64,000 nt of DNA from Hahella ganghwensis DSM 17046 (GTDB lineage Bacteria > Pseudomonadota > Gammaproteobacteria > Pseudomonadales > Oleiphilaceae). The DNA lies in assembly GCF_000376785.1 (NCBI RefSeq), contig NZ_AQXX01000135.1:1-64000 (forward strand). The letters run 5' to 3'. A program made the translations under genes and the position numbers. Below the pieces are notes generated by a model. The model searched no databases. It was not told the DNA's origin and saw only the letters and a list, made by a program, of their open reading frames with translations. Position 1 is the first letter of the stretch. Every line of letters begins with the position of its first letter. Below are positions 18,761 to 27,686 of this stretch, piece by piece.

Positions 18761-20695
18761 CTACCTTAAATTAATAATGGTCTGAGTGATCGTATTTGCC
18801 GTCTCGATGGTCTTGGCATTTGCCTGATAATTACGCTGAGCGATAATCAGATTAACCAACTCGTCGGACAGATCGACATTGGATTCTTCCAGCGAACTGG
18901 CCTGAATAGATCCCAGGGAAGCCGTTCCTGGCGATCCGATAATCGGATCACCGGACTCAAAGGTTTCCACCCAGGTCGTCTCTCCGACTGGAGCAAGACC
19001 ATTAACATCATTGAAATTCGCCAGCGCCACCTGCCCGAGCACCAGTGACTCACTGTTGGTAAATCTGGCATAGACAATACCTGCATCATCAACTTCCAGC
19101 CCCGCCAGCCGACCGGTGGTAAAACCGTTCTGCTGCAGATCATTGACCGCAAAATCACTGCCGAACTGCGTCATCTCGGTAATATCAATCTCAAAGTTGG
19201 AACTGGTAGGGGGATCAGGAATCGGCAAGGTACCACCATTTACCACACTTAGCGGCCCGTCAGCACCATTGGGAACGCCATTGGAATCCAATGGCACCCA
19301 GTTGGAAATCAGCACCTCATCAGACAGAGTTTCATTCAGCGTACCATCTTCATTAAATACCAGACTGTAGGATGCCTGTGTCGCCGCACCTCCAGTTGTC
19401 AGTGGATCCCCGACGTCCTCGCCATCAACCTGCACGTACATAGTCCAAAGGTTATCCACGCCGGTTGATGTCAGATCTTCCTTTACAAAGTATGAAGTCA
19501 TGACATGCGCGTTTCCAAGGCTGTCATAGATGGTCGTCGAAGTGGAATGGTTGTAGGTATTCTCGTCCTGTGGATCAAACGCATTATTAACAAATGGCGT
19601 ACCGGTAAAGGTAGAAAATATATCGCTCGTACCACTGGCCACAGTCAGGTTGTCATCGATCGTCATCGTGACCGAGCCCCCGACCACCACTTGGGTGTTA
19701 CCGGTATTGAGAGTCTGTGTGCTGGCACCCGCATCACTTCCGTTAACCACAAAACTATCGCCAGGGTCGCCGCTGAACGTAAAATCCAGATCCCCGCCCC
19801 GACTGTCGATAATGACCAGATCACCACCATTCAACACCGCACTCACCCCCACCAGCGCAGGTGATGAGTTGATTGCATTCCCAAGACTGGTGAGATCCGT
19901 ATATCCATCAAAAGACACCCCACCAATGTTCACTACCATATTCCCGGAGGCATTATTAAAACCGGCAGCAGTGATTGTCGCCGTTGTGGACCCAGACGCT
20001 TCTACGTTGTCCACATCATTCAGTAGAGCAGCGATGGCACCAGCGGTACTGTCAGCAGGAATCGTCACGGTCGAAGTCGAACCATCCGCTTGGGTAATGG
20101 TTAACGTCTGGGCGGTATAGCCATTCGTTGTACCAGCCACCGCCACACCAACATCAGCGCCATCAGAATCGATCGTAAACCCTCTTTCGACCAGAATATC
20201 CTCAGAGGCATCAAGGTTGATCTGAGCATCAATCAATGTGGTTCGGGTGGGAGGAATACTGGTAATATCGATCACCAGGTCATCCATCACGCCACCGATC
20301 TGGCCATCGTCGTTAGCCAGAAATCCTTGCAATCTCATGCCGTTACTGTTGACAACATAGCCGTCCTTATCAACACCAAACTGCCCGGCCCGGCCGTAAC
20401 GACGCTCACCATCATTATCGAGAACAAAAAAGCCCGAGCCGTTAATCGCCAGATCAAGACCGTTGTCGGTAAAGGAAATATTCCCCTGAGCAAATGACTG
20501 CTGAACACTCATCACCCGAACCCCATCACCAACAGGATTGGTTCCGAGACTCAGAAAACTGTTTGAATAGAGATCACCGAATTCCGCGCGTGATTTCTTA
20601 TACCCCGTTGTACTGGCATTGGCTATATTGTTGCCCGTTACTTCCAGGTCTACAGATGCAGCCCGAATACCTGTTAAGGCGACATTGAACGGCAT
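18761..20695 (-). CDS. flgE: flagellar hook protein FlgE (enlarged)
   Basis: Main subunit of the hook, the flexible joint between rod and filament. The N-terminus MPFNVALTGIRAASVDLEVT with NNIANASTTGYKKSRAEF, the NGLDLAINGSGFFVL segment, and the C-terminus SNVDLSDELVNLIIAQRNYQ then ETANTITQTIINLR are standard. At 644 residues it exceeds the roughly 400-residue enterobacterial hook protein. The extra sequence (about 160-400) is Thr/Ser/Asp/Gly-rich and should form surface domains of the hook. The segment GYTAQTLTITQADG resembles a segment of FlgK here. Confidence 0.95.
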   Translation of the reverse strand: MPFNVALTGIRAASVDLEVTGNNIANASTTGYKKSRAEFGDLYSNSFLSLGTNPVGDGVRVMSVQQSFAQGNISFTDNGLDLAINGSGFFVLDNDGERRYGRAGQFGVDKDGYVVNSNGMRLQGFLANDDGQIGGVMDDLVIDITSIPPTRTTLIDAQINLDASEDILVERGFTIDSDGADVGVAVAGTTNGYTAQTLTITQADGSTSTVTIPADSTAGAIAALLNDVDNVEASGSTTATITAAGFNNASGNMVVNIGGVSFDGYTDLTSLGNAINSSPALVGVSAVLNGGDLVIIDSRGGDLDFTFSGDPGDSFVVNGSDAGASTQTLNTGNTQVVVGGSVTMTIDDNLTVASGTSDIFSTFTGTPFVNNAFDPQDENTYNHSTSTTIYDSLGNAHVMTSYFVKEDLTSTGVDNLWTMYVQVDGEDVGDPLTTGGAATQASYSLVFNEDGTLNETLSDEVLISNWVPLDSNGVPNGADGPLSVVNGGTLPIPDPPTSSNFEIDITEMTQFGSDFAVNDLQQNGFTTGRLAGLEVDDAGIVYARFTNSESLVLGQVALANFNDVNGLAPVGETTWVETFESGDPIIGSPGTASLGSIQASSLEESNVDLSDELVNLIIAQRNYQANAKTIETANTITQTIINLR

Positions 20696-20787
20696 ATCAC
20701 ACCTCGCTTTGAATAAATATCAATTTCGGTAAATCAATGTTTGACGGCACATCGGCGATCAGCGCCATATCCATCATTCCCGGTAAA

Positions 20788-21462
20788 TCAGTAAATCTGT
20801 TTCACATCCCCGATACTGACAGACCCCATGTCAGCCAGATTCAGGACCACGCTACCACTCGTCCCGACAGAAACACTGTCCACGTTGGCTGCCAGATAGG
20901 AAGCCAGTTGTTCAGTTTCTCCGTTGTACTTGGCCTCTGCCACAACCTTATATTTGCCGGCAGGCACAGTTTCACCCTTACTGTTGGTACCATCCCAGGC
21001 GAACGGTACATCACCGGCAACTTGTTGCCCCATATCGACTCTAGCTACCAGTTCATTAGACTGATTAAACACACTGACCACCATATTGGGTGTTGCGCCG
21101 GGCAGCTCAGCCACACCAACAACACCACCTCCAGCCCCTTTGTACGCGTACTCCGCGGGCACCAGAACATCTCTACCAACCATCGCGGAAGCCTGCAGCG
21201 CCTGGGTACTGCGAAACTGAGAGGCCATGGAATCTGCGGTGTTGTTGAGCTTCTCAATCCCTTCTACCGAGCTGAATTGAGCCAACTGAGCCACAAATTC
21301 CGCGTTATCCTGAGGATCAAGAGGGCTCTGATTGTTCATCTGGGCAATCATCAACTCCAGGAACTCGTTTTGCCCGAGCTCATTACTTTTCTCTTTTTGC
21401 TCAGCTTTCAGGGTGTAGTTACTCAGCACATCGCTGGAATTAACTGAACTGACATTGCTCAT
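20788..21462 (-). CDS. flgD: flagellar hook assembly scaffold FlgD
   Basis: Temporary cap that directs polymerisation of hook subunits and is later replaced by FlgK. It is 224 residues, normal length. The N-terminal export region contains LGQNEFLELMIAQMNNQSPL and NAEFVAQLAQFSSVEGIEKL, the classic FlgD motif. The C-terminal half forms the Tudor/fibronectin-like part with FAWDGTNSKGETVPAGKYKV. It lies 28 bases after flgC. Confidence 0.96.
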   Translation of the reverse strand: MSNVSSVNSSDVLSNYTLKAEQKEKSNELGQNEFLELMIAQMNNQSPLDPQDNAEFVAQLAQFSSVEGIEKLNNTADSMASQFRSTQALQASAMVGRDVLVPAEYAYKGAGGGVVGVAELPGATPNMVVSVFNQSNELVARVDMGQQVAGDVPFAWDGTNSKGETVPAGKYKVVAEAKYNGETEQLASYLAANVDSVSVGTSGSVVLNLADMGSVSIGDVKQIY

Positions 21463-21489
21463 TTAACTAATCCTCGCCTGGCTGATCTT

Positions 21490-21927
21490 TTATTGCCCCA
21501 GCGTCAACAGACGCTGCATCATGGTTTTGGCGCTGTTCATCACTTCAGTGTTGACCTGAAAGCTTCGAGAAGCAGACATCATGTCAGCCATCTCCTCAAC
21601 AACATTCACGTTCGGGTAAAACACATAACCCTCTTCGTCTGCCATGGGATGATCAGGCTGATAACGACGCTGCAGAGGATCCTGACTCTCAACAATGCCA
21701 CGAACTTCAACACCGCGGGATGCTTCCTGATTGATATCGCCACTAAGTGCATTATTTAAAGCATCCTGTTGGATCGCCGCAAACACTGGCTTTCTGGCGC
21801 GATAGGTTTCATCAATACTGGAACTGGCAGACTCAGCGTTGGCCAGGTTACTGGCCGTGGTATTCAACCGGACTGACTGCGCCGCCAGGGCCGAACCAGC
21901 AATATCAAAGATGCTATTGATTGCCAT
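21490..21927 (-). CDS. flgC: flagellar proximal rod protein FlgC
   Basis: Proximal rod subunit. The 145-residue product starts MAINSIFDIAGSALAAQSVR and has ASNLANAESASSS, then YFYPNVNVVEEMADMMSASR-like closing helices and EVMNSAKTMMQRLLTLGQ. Two ATGs stand in tandem. The first (21930) overlaps the flgB stop by one base; the second (21927) has GGGGAG at a better distance and is chosen. Translational coupling with flgB is likely. Confidence 0.95.
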   Translation of the reverse strand: MAINSIFDIAGSALAAQSVRLNTTASNLANAESASSSIDETYRARKPVFAAIQQDALNNALSGDINQEASRGVEVRGIVESQDPLQRRYQPDHPMADEEGYVFYPNVNVVEEMADMMSASRSFQVNTEVMNSAKTMMQRLLTLGQ

Positions 21928-21929
21928 CA

Positions 21930-22328
21930 TTACTCCCCTTTTATCGCTCTAACCATGCCTTTCATCTTGTTATTCAAGAGCAGAAAGCTGGCCTGAAAGT
22001 CGAGTGCATTCTTGGTGTACTCAACAATTTCCGTCTGGGACTCGACAGTATTGCCATCAATGGAAGGCTGTGAAGGGTTCCGGTACATCAATTCACCATT
22101 TGCCCCTGTGCCGGGTATGGACATATGCCCCCGGTCAGTCCTTGCCACATCCAAATGATCCTGCTGCCCTATTTCCTTTTGCAAAACAGCCCTGAAATCA
22201 ACGTCTCGAGCTTTAAATCCCGGGGTGTCAGCATTCGCCAGGTTGTTGGCGAGAACTTCCGCCCTCTGGGTTCTGACCTTCAGGGCCTGCTCATGGATTC
22301 CCAGAGCATTGTCAAATGAAATGGCCAT
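21930..22328 (-). CDS. flgB: flagellar proximal rod protein FlgB
   Basis: First gene of the operon and innermost rod subunit. It has 132 residues, a usual length. ISFDNALGIHEQALKVRTQR and LANNLANADTPGFKARDVDF are the N-terminal rod signature, and TEIVEYTKNALDFQASFLLL then MRGLVRAIKGE-like sequence the C-terminal helix. The start has AGAGGTGA close upstream, and a strong sigma54-type element ends about 35 bases before the ATG. Confidence 0.96.
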   Translation of the reverse strand: MAISFDNALGIHEQALKVRTQRAEVLANNLANADTPGFKARDVDFRAVLQKEIGQQDHLDVARTDRGHMSIPGTGANGELMYRNPSQPSIDGNTVESQTEIVEYTKNALDFQASFLLLNNKMKGMVRAIKGE

Positions 22329-22362
22329 TCACTCACCTCTTCATGCAATTCCCCTGGATTAC

Positions 22363-22378
22363 AGCAAGACCAATGCCA
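22363..22378 (-). promoter_or_regulatory. sigma54 (RpoN) promoter of the flgB operon
   Basis: On the minus strand the bases read TGGCATTGGTCTTGCT, against the consensus TGGCACN5TTGC(A/T): only the sixth base differs, and the GG-GC spacing is exact. The start of transcription should fall near 22353, leaving a leader of about 25 bases before flgB. RpoN-dependent control of rod-hook genes by a FleQ-type activator is well known in polarly flagellated gammaproteobacteria. Confidence 0.8.
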
Positions 22379-22644
22379 TCAATAATATATCCTTATTTTA
22401 CAACAACTTAAGAAATCACCCCGAAGACATTGCGGCAATCTGATACCGCCACTTGCCGCAATATTCAAAAGCCAGGGAGTAAAGAGGGAATAAAAAGGAA
22501 CCAGAAAGTGATTGAGATATGAGAGAAAGCAATAGGAACGAAAGTATTACCAAGAGAAAGCAAGGTCTGCCGGGGATCAAATCCCCGGCATCACACCTGG
22601 ACGACCATCCTGTCTATACAGTCGTGATCACCATCTTTGATGAA
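22379..22644. other. spacer between nitroreductase and the flgB promoter
   Basis: 266 bases without a credible gene. It contains a strong hairpin GCCGGGGAT-CAA-ATCCCCGGC at 22569-22589, downstream of the nitroreductase gene; no T tract follows on either strand, so termination is uncertain. The segment could also bind the activator of the flgB promoter, but I see no site I can name. Confidence 0.5.
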
Positions 22645-23208
22645 TCATTCAGTGATGAACTGCACTCGATCCTGAAATATCGGGGCCTCTACCGGCTTGA
22701 TCTGACGATCTAATGGGGTCCCTACGTAGACGAACCCTACCAGCTTTTCGTTCTCAGCCAGCCCCATATCCTTTAAAGCCTGAGGGTCGTAAGCAATATC
22801 TCCCGTTCGCCACATCCCTCCGTACCCCATAGAATCCAAGCTCAGCAGCATGGCATAAGCACTGCACCCGACACTGATCACCTGCTCGATTTCAGGCACT
22901 TTTGGATGCTCCTCAATCCGGGCAATCACAGAAATCACCATTGGCGCCCTCAAAGGTCGCCCCCTGGCCCGCTCAATGGCTTCCGGAGTAGACTGAGAAT
23001 CCTTCCTCAAAGTGTAGTCAACGAAGACCTGAACCAACCGATTCAGCCCTTCCCCCTGCCAAACCTGCAACCTTAGAGGCCGAAGCCGGGCATGATCAGG
23101 GGCTCTCATCATTGCCTCATAGATATTTTCAAGCTCTTCAGCCGAAGGGGCCGGAGCCTCCAGCAACGGAGAAGAATAGCGCGCAGATAGTACGCCGAGC
23201 ATGTCCAT
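22645..23208 (-). CDS. nitroreductase-family protein, YdjA type
   Basis: FMN-dependent oxidoreductase fold. From the ATG at 23208 the product is 187 residues and begins MDMLGVLSARYSSPLLEAPA, with MRAPDHARLRPLRLQVWQG, the pattern of the small YdjA-type nitroreductases. VGCSAYAMLLSLDSMGYGGMW and GFVYVGTPL are the other family segments. The start is chosen by a TAAGGAA ribosome site eight bases upstream; an ATG at 23259 would add 17 unmatched residues. The natural substrate is not known for this family. It is transcribed toward the flagellar operon, without sign of being part of it. Confidence 0.88.
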   Translation of the reverse strand: MDMLGVLSARYSSPLLEAPAPSAEELENIYEAMMRAPDHARLRPLRLQVWQGEGLNRLVQVFVDYTLRKDSQSTPEAIERARGRPLRAPMVISVIARIEEHPKVPEIEQVISVGCSAYAMLLSLDSMGYGGMWRTGDIAYDPQALKDMGLAENEKLVGFVYVGTPLDRQIKPVEAPIFQDRVQFITE

Positions 23209-23675
23209 AAACGATTCCTTAAATGATTTGTTGATTCCGGCAATCTCAAATTGCATCAATACACTCTGCCAAACATTGAAGGCCGGTTAGGCCACATAAC
23301 CAAACCAACCCGAAAGTGCAGGCAGATTAATACCAAAGGCGTATAGACATTACACCTTGGCCTATATCTGTTTTACTGATACCCTGAAGTCGCCCGCGGC
23401 TGGCCCTATATTTACATAATTACCGCATCACACTGTTTTTTTCTGATTTATACTGATAAAGAAAAAGCACATCGAAGTTTACCTGAATATTGGTCCGGCA
23501 GATTCAAAACGAATCACTCAATACAACCGCAGCCGCTTAGACCTTATATTCCTGACCTTCTATGCTGCCCAATAATTAGCACAAGCGAAGTAACATATCG
23601 GATTGAAATGCCTGAAAAAAAGCTACCAGAACCCAAGAACTGCACTGGCAGTCAGACACCAAGGATGAGGTCGTT
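23209..23675. other. 467-base divergent spacer, nitroreductase / adenylate cyclase
   Basis: AT-rich and without a credible open frame. It must hold the two divergent promoters. I see no repeat, hairpin or recognised operator; a run of seven T occurs near 23434-23440. Confidence 0.4.
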
Positions 23676-25079
23676 ATGAACCAACCGCTGACCAATGCAC
23701 CGGTGATGCGAACCGGTCACTCAGTGTCACCGGTCACTATCCCCCCCATGCCGGATTACAATGCCAGGGTTTTGGGATATCTTGCATTGGCAGCCATTGT
23801 TGTTTCAGGCATCCTGGAAAAGCATTTTAATGAAAACCTTATATGGCTGGTACCCGCAGCCATGCTTTGGCCACACATACTTTATTTTGCCCTGCGCTAT
23901 CTGGGCCGGGACAAAAGCATCAAAGTACGCCACAGTATGCTGCTTTTCGACAGCAGTCTCGGCGGCATTCTTCTGGTATTGATCGACCTCAGCCTGACCC
24001 CCACGCTATTTCTTCTGCTGATGCTCAATTTCAGCCTGATCATCGTGGGCGGAGTACGTAGTTGGGGCCTGGGAAATGTCGCATTTCTTGGCGGATTCAC
24101 CCTGGCCTCGCTATATTTCGGACTTAACATCGCACCTCCCACCCCCATTAGTGTCAGCATCGTTGCAGGGTTCAGCTGCTCTATTTTTGTCTCAGTTACC
24201 GCCTACTACACCCACCAACAGGCCAGAGCGTTGGTAGGCGCAAAGTCACAGATCCAGTTCCAGCGGGAACAATCCATCGCCCTGTCACACAAACTTGCGA
24301 AATACCTCTCCCCACAGGTCTGGCAATCCATCTTTACCGGCGAACGGGATGTAAGACTTGAAACCCAACGCAAAAAGCTGGCGGTATTCTTCTCAGATAT
24401 CAAAGGATTTACCGAACTGGCCGAAGAAATGGAGCCGGAAAGCCTGACCGAGCTGCTGAACAACTATTTTAATGAAATGTCCCAAATTGCCCTCAAATAT
24501 GGAGGCACCATCGACAAATTTGTGGGCGACAGCATCATGATTTTCTTCGGTGACCCCACCAGCCGAGGCTCCAAGGAAGACACCCTGGCCTGTGTTGCCA
24601 TGGCAATAGAAATGCGCAAACACATGAAGATCCTTCGACAAAAATGGACAAGCCAGGGGATTCGGACGCCACTGGAAATTCGCATGGGAATCAGCACAGG
24701 CTTTTGCACTGTCGGCAATTTCGGCGCTGAGAACCGCATGGATTACACCATCATCGGCAAAGAGGTCAACCTGGCCAGCAGACTTGAGACTCTGGCCGCC
24801 CCAGGGGAAATTCTGGTATCTTATGCCACCTTTTCACTGATCAAGGACACCATCATGGTCAGGGACAAAGGGGAGATCAGCGTTAAAGGCTTCTCCAGAC
24901 CTGTCCCCATATACTCTGTCGTCGACTTCCGCCGTGACATCGGCGCCAATCAAAGCTTCATCGAGCATGAAAGCGAGGGATTTGCCATGTACCTCGACGC
25001 TGGCAAAGTGAATATCGAGGCACGAGAAAAAGTTCTAAGAGCCCTGGAAGCCGCCGCCGAAAAGCTGCGCAGCAATTAA
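23676..25079 (+). CDS. class III adenylate cyclase with MASE2 membrane domain (CyaB-like)
   Basis: Predicted inner-membrane enzyme making cyclic AMP. It has 467 residues. About residues 25-190 form five or six hydrophobic helices matching the MASE2 sensor type (YLALAAIVVSG, MLLFDSSLGGILLVLIDLSL). A linker leads to the catalytic domain (about 230-420). FFSDIKGFTELAE carries the first metal Asp; IDKFVGDSIMIFFGD carries the second Asp and the Lys that in this class favours adenine; NLASRLETLAAPGEIL carries the catalytic Asn and Arg. All are intact, so activity is expected. The layout equals CyaB of Pseudomonas aeruginosa, which controls virulence and motility through Vfr. AGGATGAGGT precedes the ATG. 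It converges with queF, 18 bases away. Confidence 0.9.
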   Translation: MNQPLTNAPVMRTGHSVSPVTIPPMPDYNARVLGYLALAAIVVSGILEKHFNENLIWLVPAAMLWPHILYFALRYLGRDKSIKVRHSMLLFDSSLGGILLVLIDLSLTPTLFLLLMLNFSLIIVGGVRSWGLGNVAFLGGFTLASLYFGLNIAPPTPISVSIVAGFSCSIFVSVTAYYTHQQARALVGAKSQIQFQREQSIALSHKLAKYLSPQVWQSIFTGERDVRLETQRKKLAVFFSDIKGFTELAEEMEPESLTELLNNYFNEMSQIALKYGGTIDKFVGDSIMIFFGDPTSRGSKEDTLACVAMAIEMRKHMKILRQKWTSQGIRTPLEIRMGISTGFCTVGNFGAENRMDYTIIGKEVNLASRLETLAAPGEILVSYATFSLIKDTIMVRDKGEISVKGFSRPVPIYSVVDFRRDIGANQSFIEHESEGFAMYLDAGKVNIEAREKVLRALEAAAEKLRSN

Positions 25080-25097
25080 AGAACTTCAATCACAAGA

Positions 25098-25934
25098 CTA
25101 CTGCCTCGCCAGCTTAAAGTTATCTGCCCTCACTGAATAATTAGACCTTAGTGGGTTAATATCCAATCCTCCACGACGGGTATAGCGGGCATAAACCGCC
25201 AACCTTTCAGGCTGGCAACGCGCCATGATCGCCATATAGATCGACTCGACACAGTGCTCATGAAAATCCTGATGCCCGCGCATGGACACGATATACCGCA
25301 GCAGTCCGGCATGATCTATCCGCTTCCCTTCGTAGCGGATATAAACTGTCGCCCAGTCCGGCTGCCCCGTCACTGGACAGTTGGATTTCAACAAATGCGA
25401 GCACAGGGTTTCTGAAACTCTTTCTGATGAACCCGAAGCATCATCAGCGAGCTGAAGCAAACCGGTATCAGGCGCGTACGTTGTGCAAGTGATATCCAGC
25501 CCGTCCAGACACTCGGCCGCTTCCCAGTCATTAGGATCATCCACCCACTGCGCCGAAGGCAGAATCTGCACTGACACATCAGCATTAACAGCAGCGGAGA
25601 GATCTCGTGCCATAACACCCTGAACCTCCTCCAGACTGGCATAGGACGTCTGATTGAAAGAGTTCAGATACAACTTAAACGACTTTGACTCAATAATATT
25701 CGGACTGTCTGCCGGAATCCTGAACACGCCAATCGCGGCCACCGGCTTTCCTTTCGGATTCAGCCATGACAACTCATACCCGTTCCACAAATCCTCACCG
25801 AGAAACGGTAGCTCGCCTGAAATCCCCAGCTTTTCCCGATTCGCCTGACGGGGAATCGGTGTTAGCAGCTTAGGATCATAATGTTCCGGATATTCGGTGG
25901 ACTGTCCAAGTTTAGTGGTTTGCTTTAAATCCAC
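25098..25934 (-). CDS. queF: NADPH-dependent 7-cyano-7-deazaguanine reductase QueF
   Basis: Reduces preQ0 to preQ1 with two NADPH, the step before Tgt in queuosine synthesis. The 278 residues form the bimodular (E. coli-type) enzyme. The N-terminal half has FRIPADSPNIIESKSFKLYL and NSFNQT. The C-terminal half has SNCPVTGQPDWATVYIRYEG with the catalytic Cys and Asp, and FHEHCVESIYMAIM. The start is GTG at 25934 with GGAG and AGGTGAG upstream. It sits next to the ABC exporter genes rather than with queA-tgt. Confidence 0.96.
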   Translation of the reverse strand: MDLKQTTKLGQSTEYPEHYDPKLLTPIPRQANREKLGISGELPFLGEDLWNGYELSWLNPKGKPVAAIGVFRIPADSPNIIESKSFKLYLNSFNQTSYASLEEVQGVMARDLSAAVNADVSVQILPSAQWVDDPNDWEAAECLDGLDITCTTYAPDTGLLQLADDASGSSERVSETLCSHLLKSNCPVTGQPDWATVYIRYEGKRIDHAGLLRYIVSMRGHQDFHEHCVESIYMAIMARCQPERLAVYARYTRRGGLDINPLRSNYSVRADNFKLARQ

Positions 25935-25975
25935 GACTCACCTGCTCCTGCTGTGATCAAAATAAGGGTTAACTT

Positions 25976-26746
25976 TTAGTTCCGAATGCCGACGCCACGA
26001 TTAAGCAACGACAGGCTGTAGAAAAACAAAATGGCAATAAACAGAAGTATCATCCCATAAGCGACACCAATATTGATATCACTGACGCCCAGCAAGCCAT
26101 ACCTAAAGGCGTTCACCATATAAAGAATGGGATTGATCAACGAAACATCCTGCCAGAAGCCAGGCAACAGGGTAATTGAATAAAACACCCCGCCCAAATA
26201 CGTCAAAGGCGTCAGCACAAAAGTGGGAACGATGGAAATATCGTCAAACTTGTTGGCATACACAGCATTGATAAACCCACCTAGAGAGAACAACACTGCG
26301 GTTAACACCACAACACTGATCACCACTCCCAGGTGATGAATTTGCAGATCTGTAAACCCGAGAGATACCAGGGTCACGATAAATCCAACCGCCAACCCTC
26401 TGGCAACACCGCCACCCACATACCCCAACAATATAATGTAATTCGGTACCGGCGCTACCAGTAGCTCTTCAATGCAATGCTGAAACTTCATCCCGAAAAA
26501 GGACGACACCACATTGGAATAGGCATTGGTGATCACCGACATCATTATCAGGCCGGGCACAATGAAGTCCATATAGGCATACCCCCCCATTTCACCAATC
26601 CGGGGGCCGATCAAATTACCAAAGATCACAAAGTACAATGTCATGGTAATCGCCGGAGGCAAAATGGTTTGAGGCCAGATACGGGTGAATCGACGCACCT
26701 CTTTAATTACGATGGTCTGAAAAGCCACCCAATTAGCGTTAAGCAT
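25976..26746 (-). CDS. yadH: ABC-2 type exporter permease, YadH-like
   Basis: Membrane half of an ABC exporter of unknown substrate. From ATG 26746 it has 256 residues: MLNANWVAFQTIVIKEVRRF, then six predicted helices with YAYMDFIVPGLIMMSVI, SSFFGMKFQHCIEELLVAPV and the ABC-2 signature TYLGGVFYSITLLPGFWQDV. The start overlaps the 3' end of the ATPase gene by eight bases, showing tight coupling; an upstream start at 26809 would lie inside that gene and add a basic unmatched leader. E. coli YadGH has the same two-gene plan. Confidence 0.9.
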   Translation of the reverse strand: MLNANWVAFQTIVIKEVRRFTRIWPQTILPPAITMTLYFVIFGNLIGPRIGEMGGYAYMDFIVPGLIMMSVITNAYSNVVSSFFGMKFQHCIEELLVAPVPNYIILLGYVGGGVARGLAVGFIVTLVSLGFTDLQIHHLGVVISVVVLTAVLFSLGGFINAVYANKFDDISIVPTFVLTPLTYLGGVFYSITLLPGFWQDVSLINPILYMVNAFRYGLLGVSDINIGVAYGMILLFIAILFFYSLSLLNRGVGIRN

Positions 26747-27686
26747 CAACCGCCTCCTTTTGCTGCTTCTCCTTCTCTTCACTGACAAGCCGAATAAACA
26801 GCTCTTCAAGGCGATTGGTTTTAGTCCGCATACTACTCACCTCAACCCCCAGGGAATCGAGCTGCCTGAAAGCGTCATTGAGACTGCGTTCACCGGCAAC
26901 ATCCACTTCAAGCTGCCCCTCTCCGGTCAGCCTCACCGGATACCCCTCCAGTTGAGGGGCCTGAGATAACTGCCCGGCAATATCAAGCACAAAGGTTTCA
27001 TTATGCAGCTTGCGCAACAGATCACGTTTGTTTGCATGCTCCAGAATCTCACCCCGATCAATAATGGCAATATTGCGACAAAGCGCCTCCGCCTCTTCCA
27101 GGTAGTGAGTGGTCAAAATAATGGTCTTGCCTTCCTTGTTGACTTCCGTCAGGAATGACCACATTGAGCGTCGAAGCTCAATATCAACACCGGCCGTAGG
27201 CTCATCAAGGATGATCAATTTAGGGTCGTGCACCAACGCCCGGGCAATCATCAACCGGCGCTTCATCCCTCCAGAAAGCATTCGTGCGGGCTGGTCATGC
27301 TTGTCCCACAAACCCAGTTCATTAAGGTACTTTTCCGCGTTATTTTTTGCGATCTTAGCCGGAATACCGTAATAACCCGCCTGAGTGACGACGATATCGA
27401 AAACTTTTTCAAACTGATTAAAGTTGAATTCCTGCGGAACGACACCAAGATTCAGCTTGGCTTTGACCAGATCCTTATCGATATCATGCCCAAATACTTC
27501 TACCTTGCCCGAAGTCTTGTTGACCAGGGAAGACACGATCCCCAGAGTAGTGGATTTACCAGCACCATTAGGCCCCAACAAGGCGAAAAAATCGCCTTCC
27601 TCCACTTCCAGAGTGATACCTTTCAATGCTTCAAAACCGTTGCCGTAGACTTTACGCAACGACTCTATCGCCAATGCAGTCGCCAT
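26739..27686 (-). CDS. yadG: ABC exporter ATP-binding protein, YadG-like
   Basis: Cytosolic ATPase that pairs with the overlapping permease. The 315 residues contain Walker A GPNGAGKST, a Q loop (PQEFNF), the signature LSGGMKRRLMIARAL, Walker B LIILDEPTAGVD and the switch His in TTHYLEEAE. After about residue 230 a C-terminal domain of about 85 residues follows, ending with a charged EEKEKQQKEAVDA tail. The pair is listed in many proteobacteria as a general ABC-2 exporter; the substrate cannot be read from sequence. Confidence 0.9.
   Translation of the reverse strand: MATALAIESLRKVYGNGFEALKGITLEVEEGDFFALLGPNGAGKSTTLGIVSSLVNKTSGKVEVFGHDIDKDLVKAKLNLGVVPQEFNFNQFEKVFDIVVTQAGYYGIPAKIAKNNAEKYLNELGLWDKHDQPARMLSGGMKRRLMIARALVHDPKLIILDEPTAGVDIELRRSMWSFLTEVNKEGKTIILTTHYLEEAEALCRNIAIIDRGEILEHANKRDLLRKLHNETFVLDIAGQLSQAPQLEGYPVRLTGEGQLEVDVAGERSLNDAFRQLDSLGVEVSSMRTKTNRLEELFIRLVSEEKEKQQKEAVDA

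Noticed and set aside
20737-21447. 236-codon plus-strand frame over flgD
   Set aside because: Antisense shadow; the FlgD signature on the minus strand is unambiguous.
22569-22589. Strong GC hairpin as terminator of the nitroreductase gene
   Set aside because: The stem is perfect, but no T tract follows on either strand, so it is not called a terminator; it is mentioned with the spacer.
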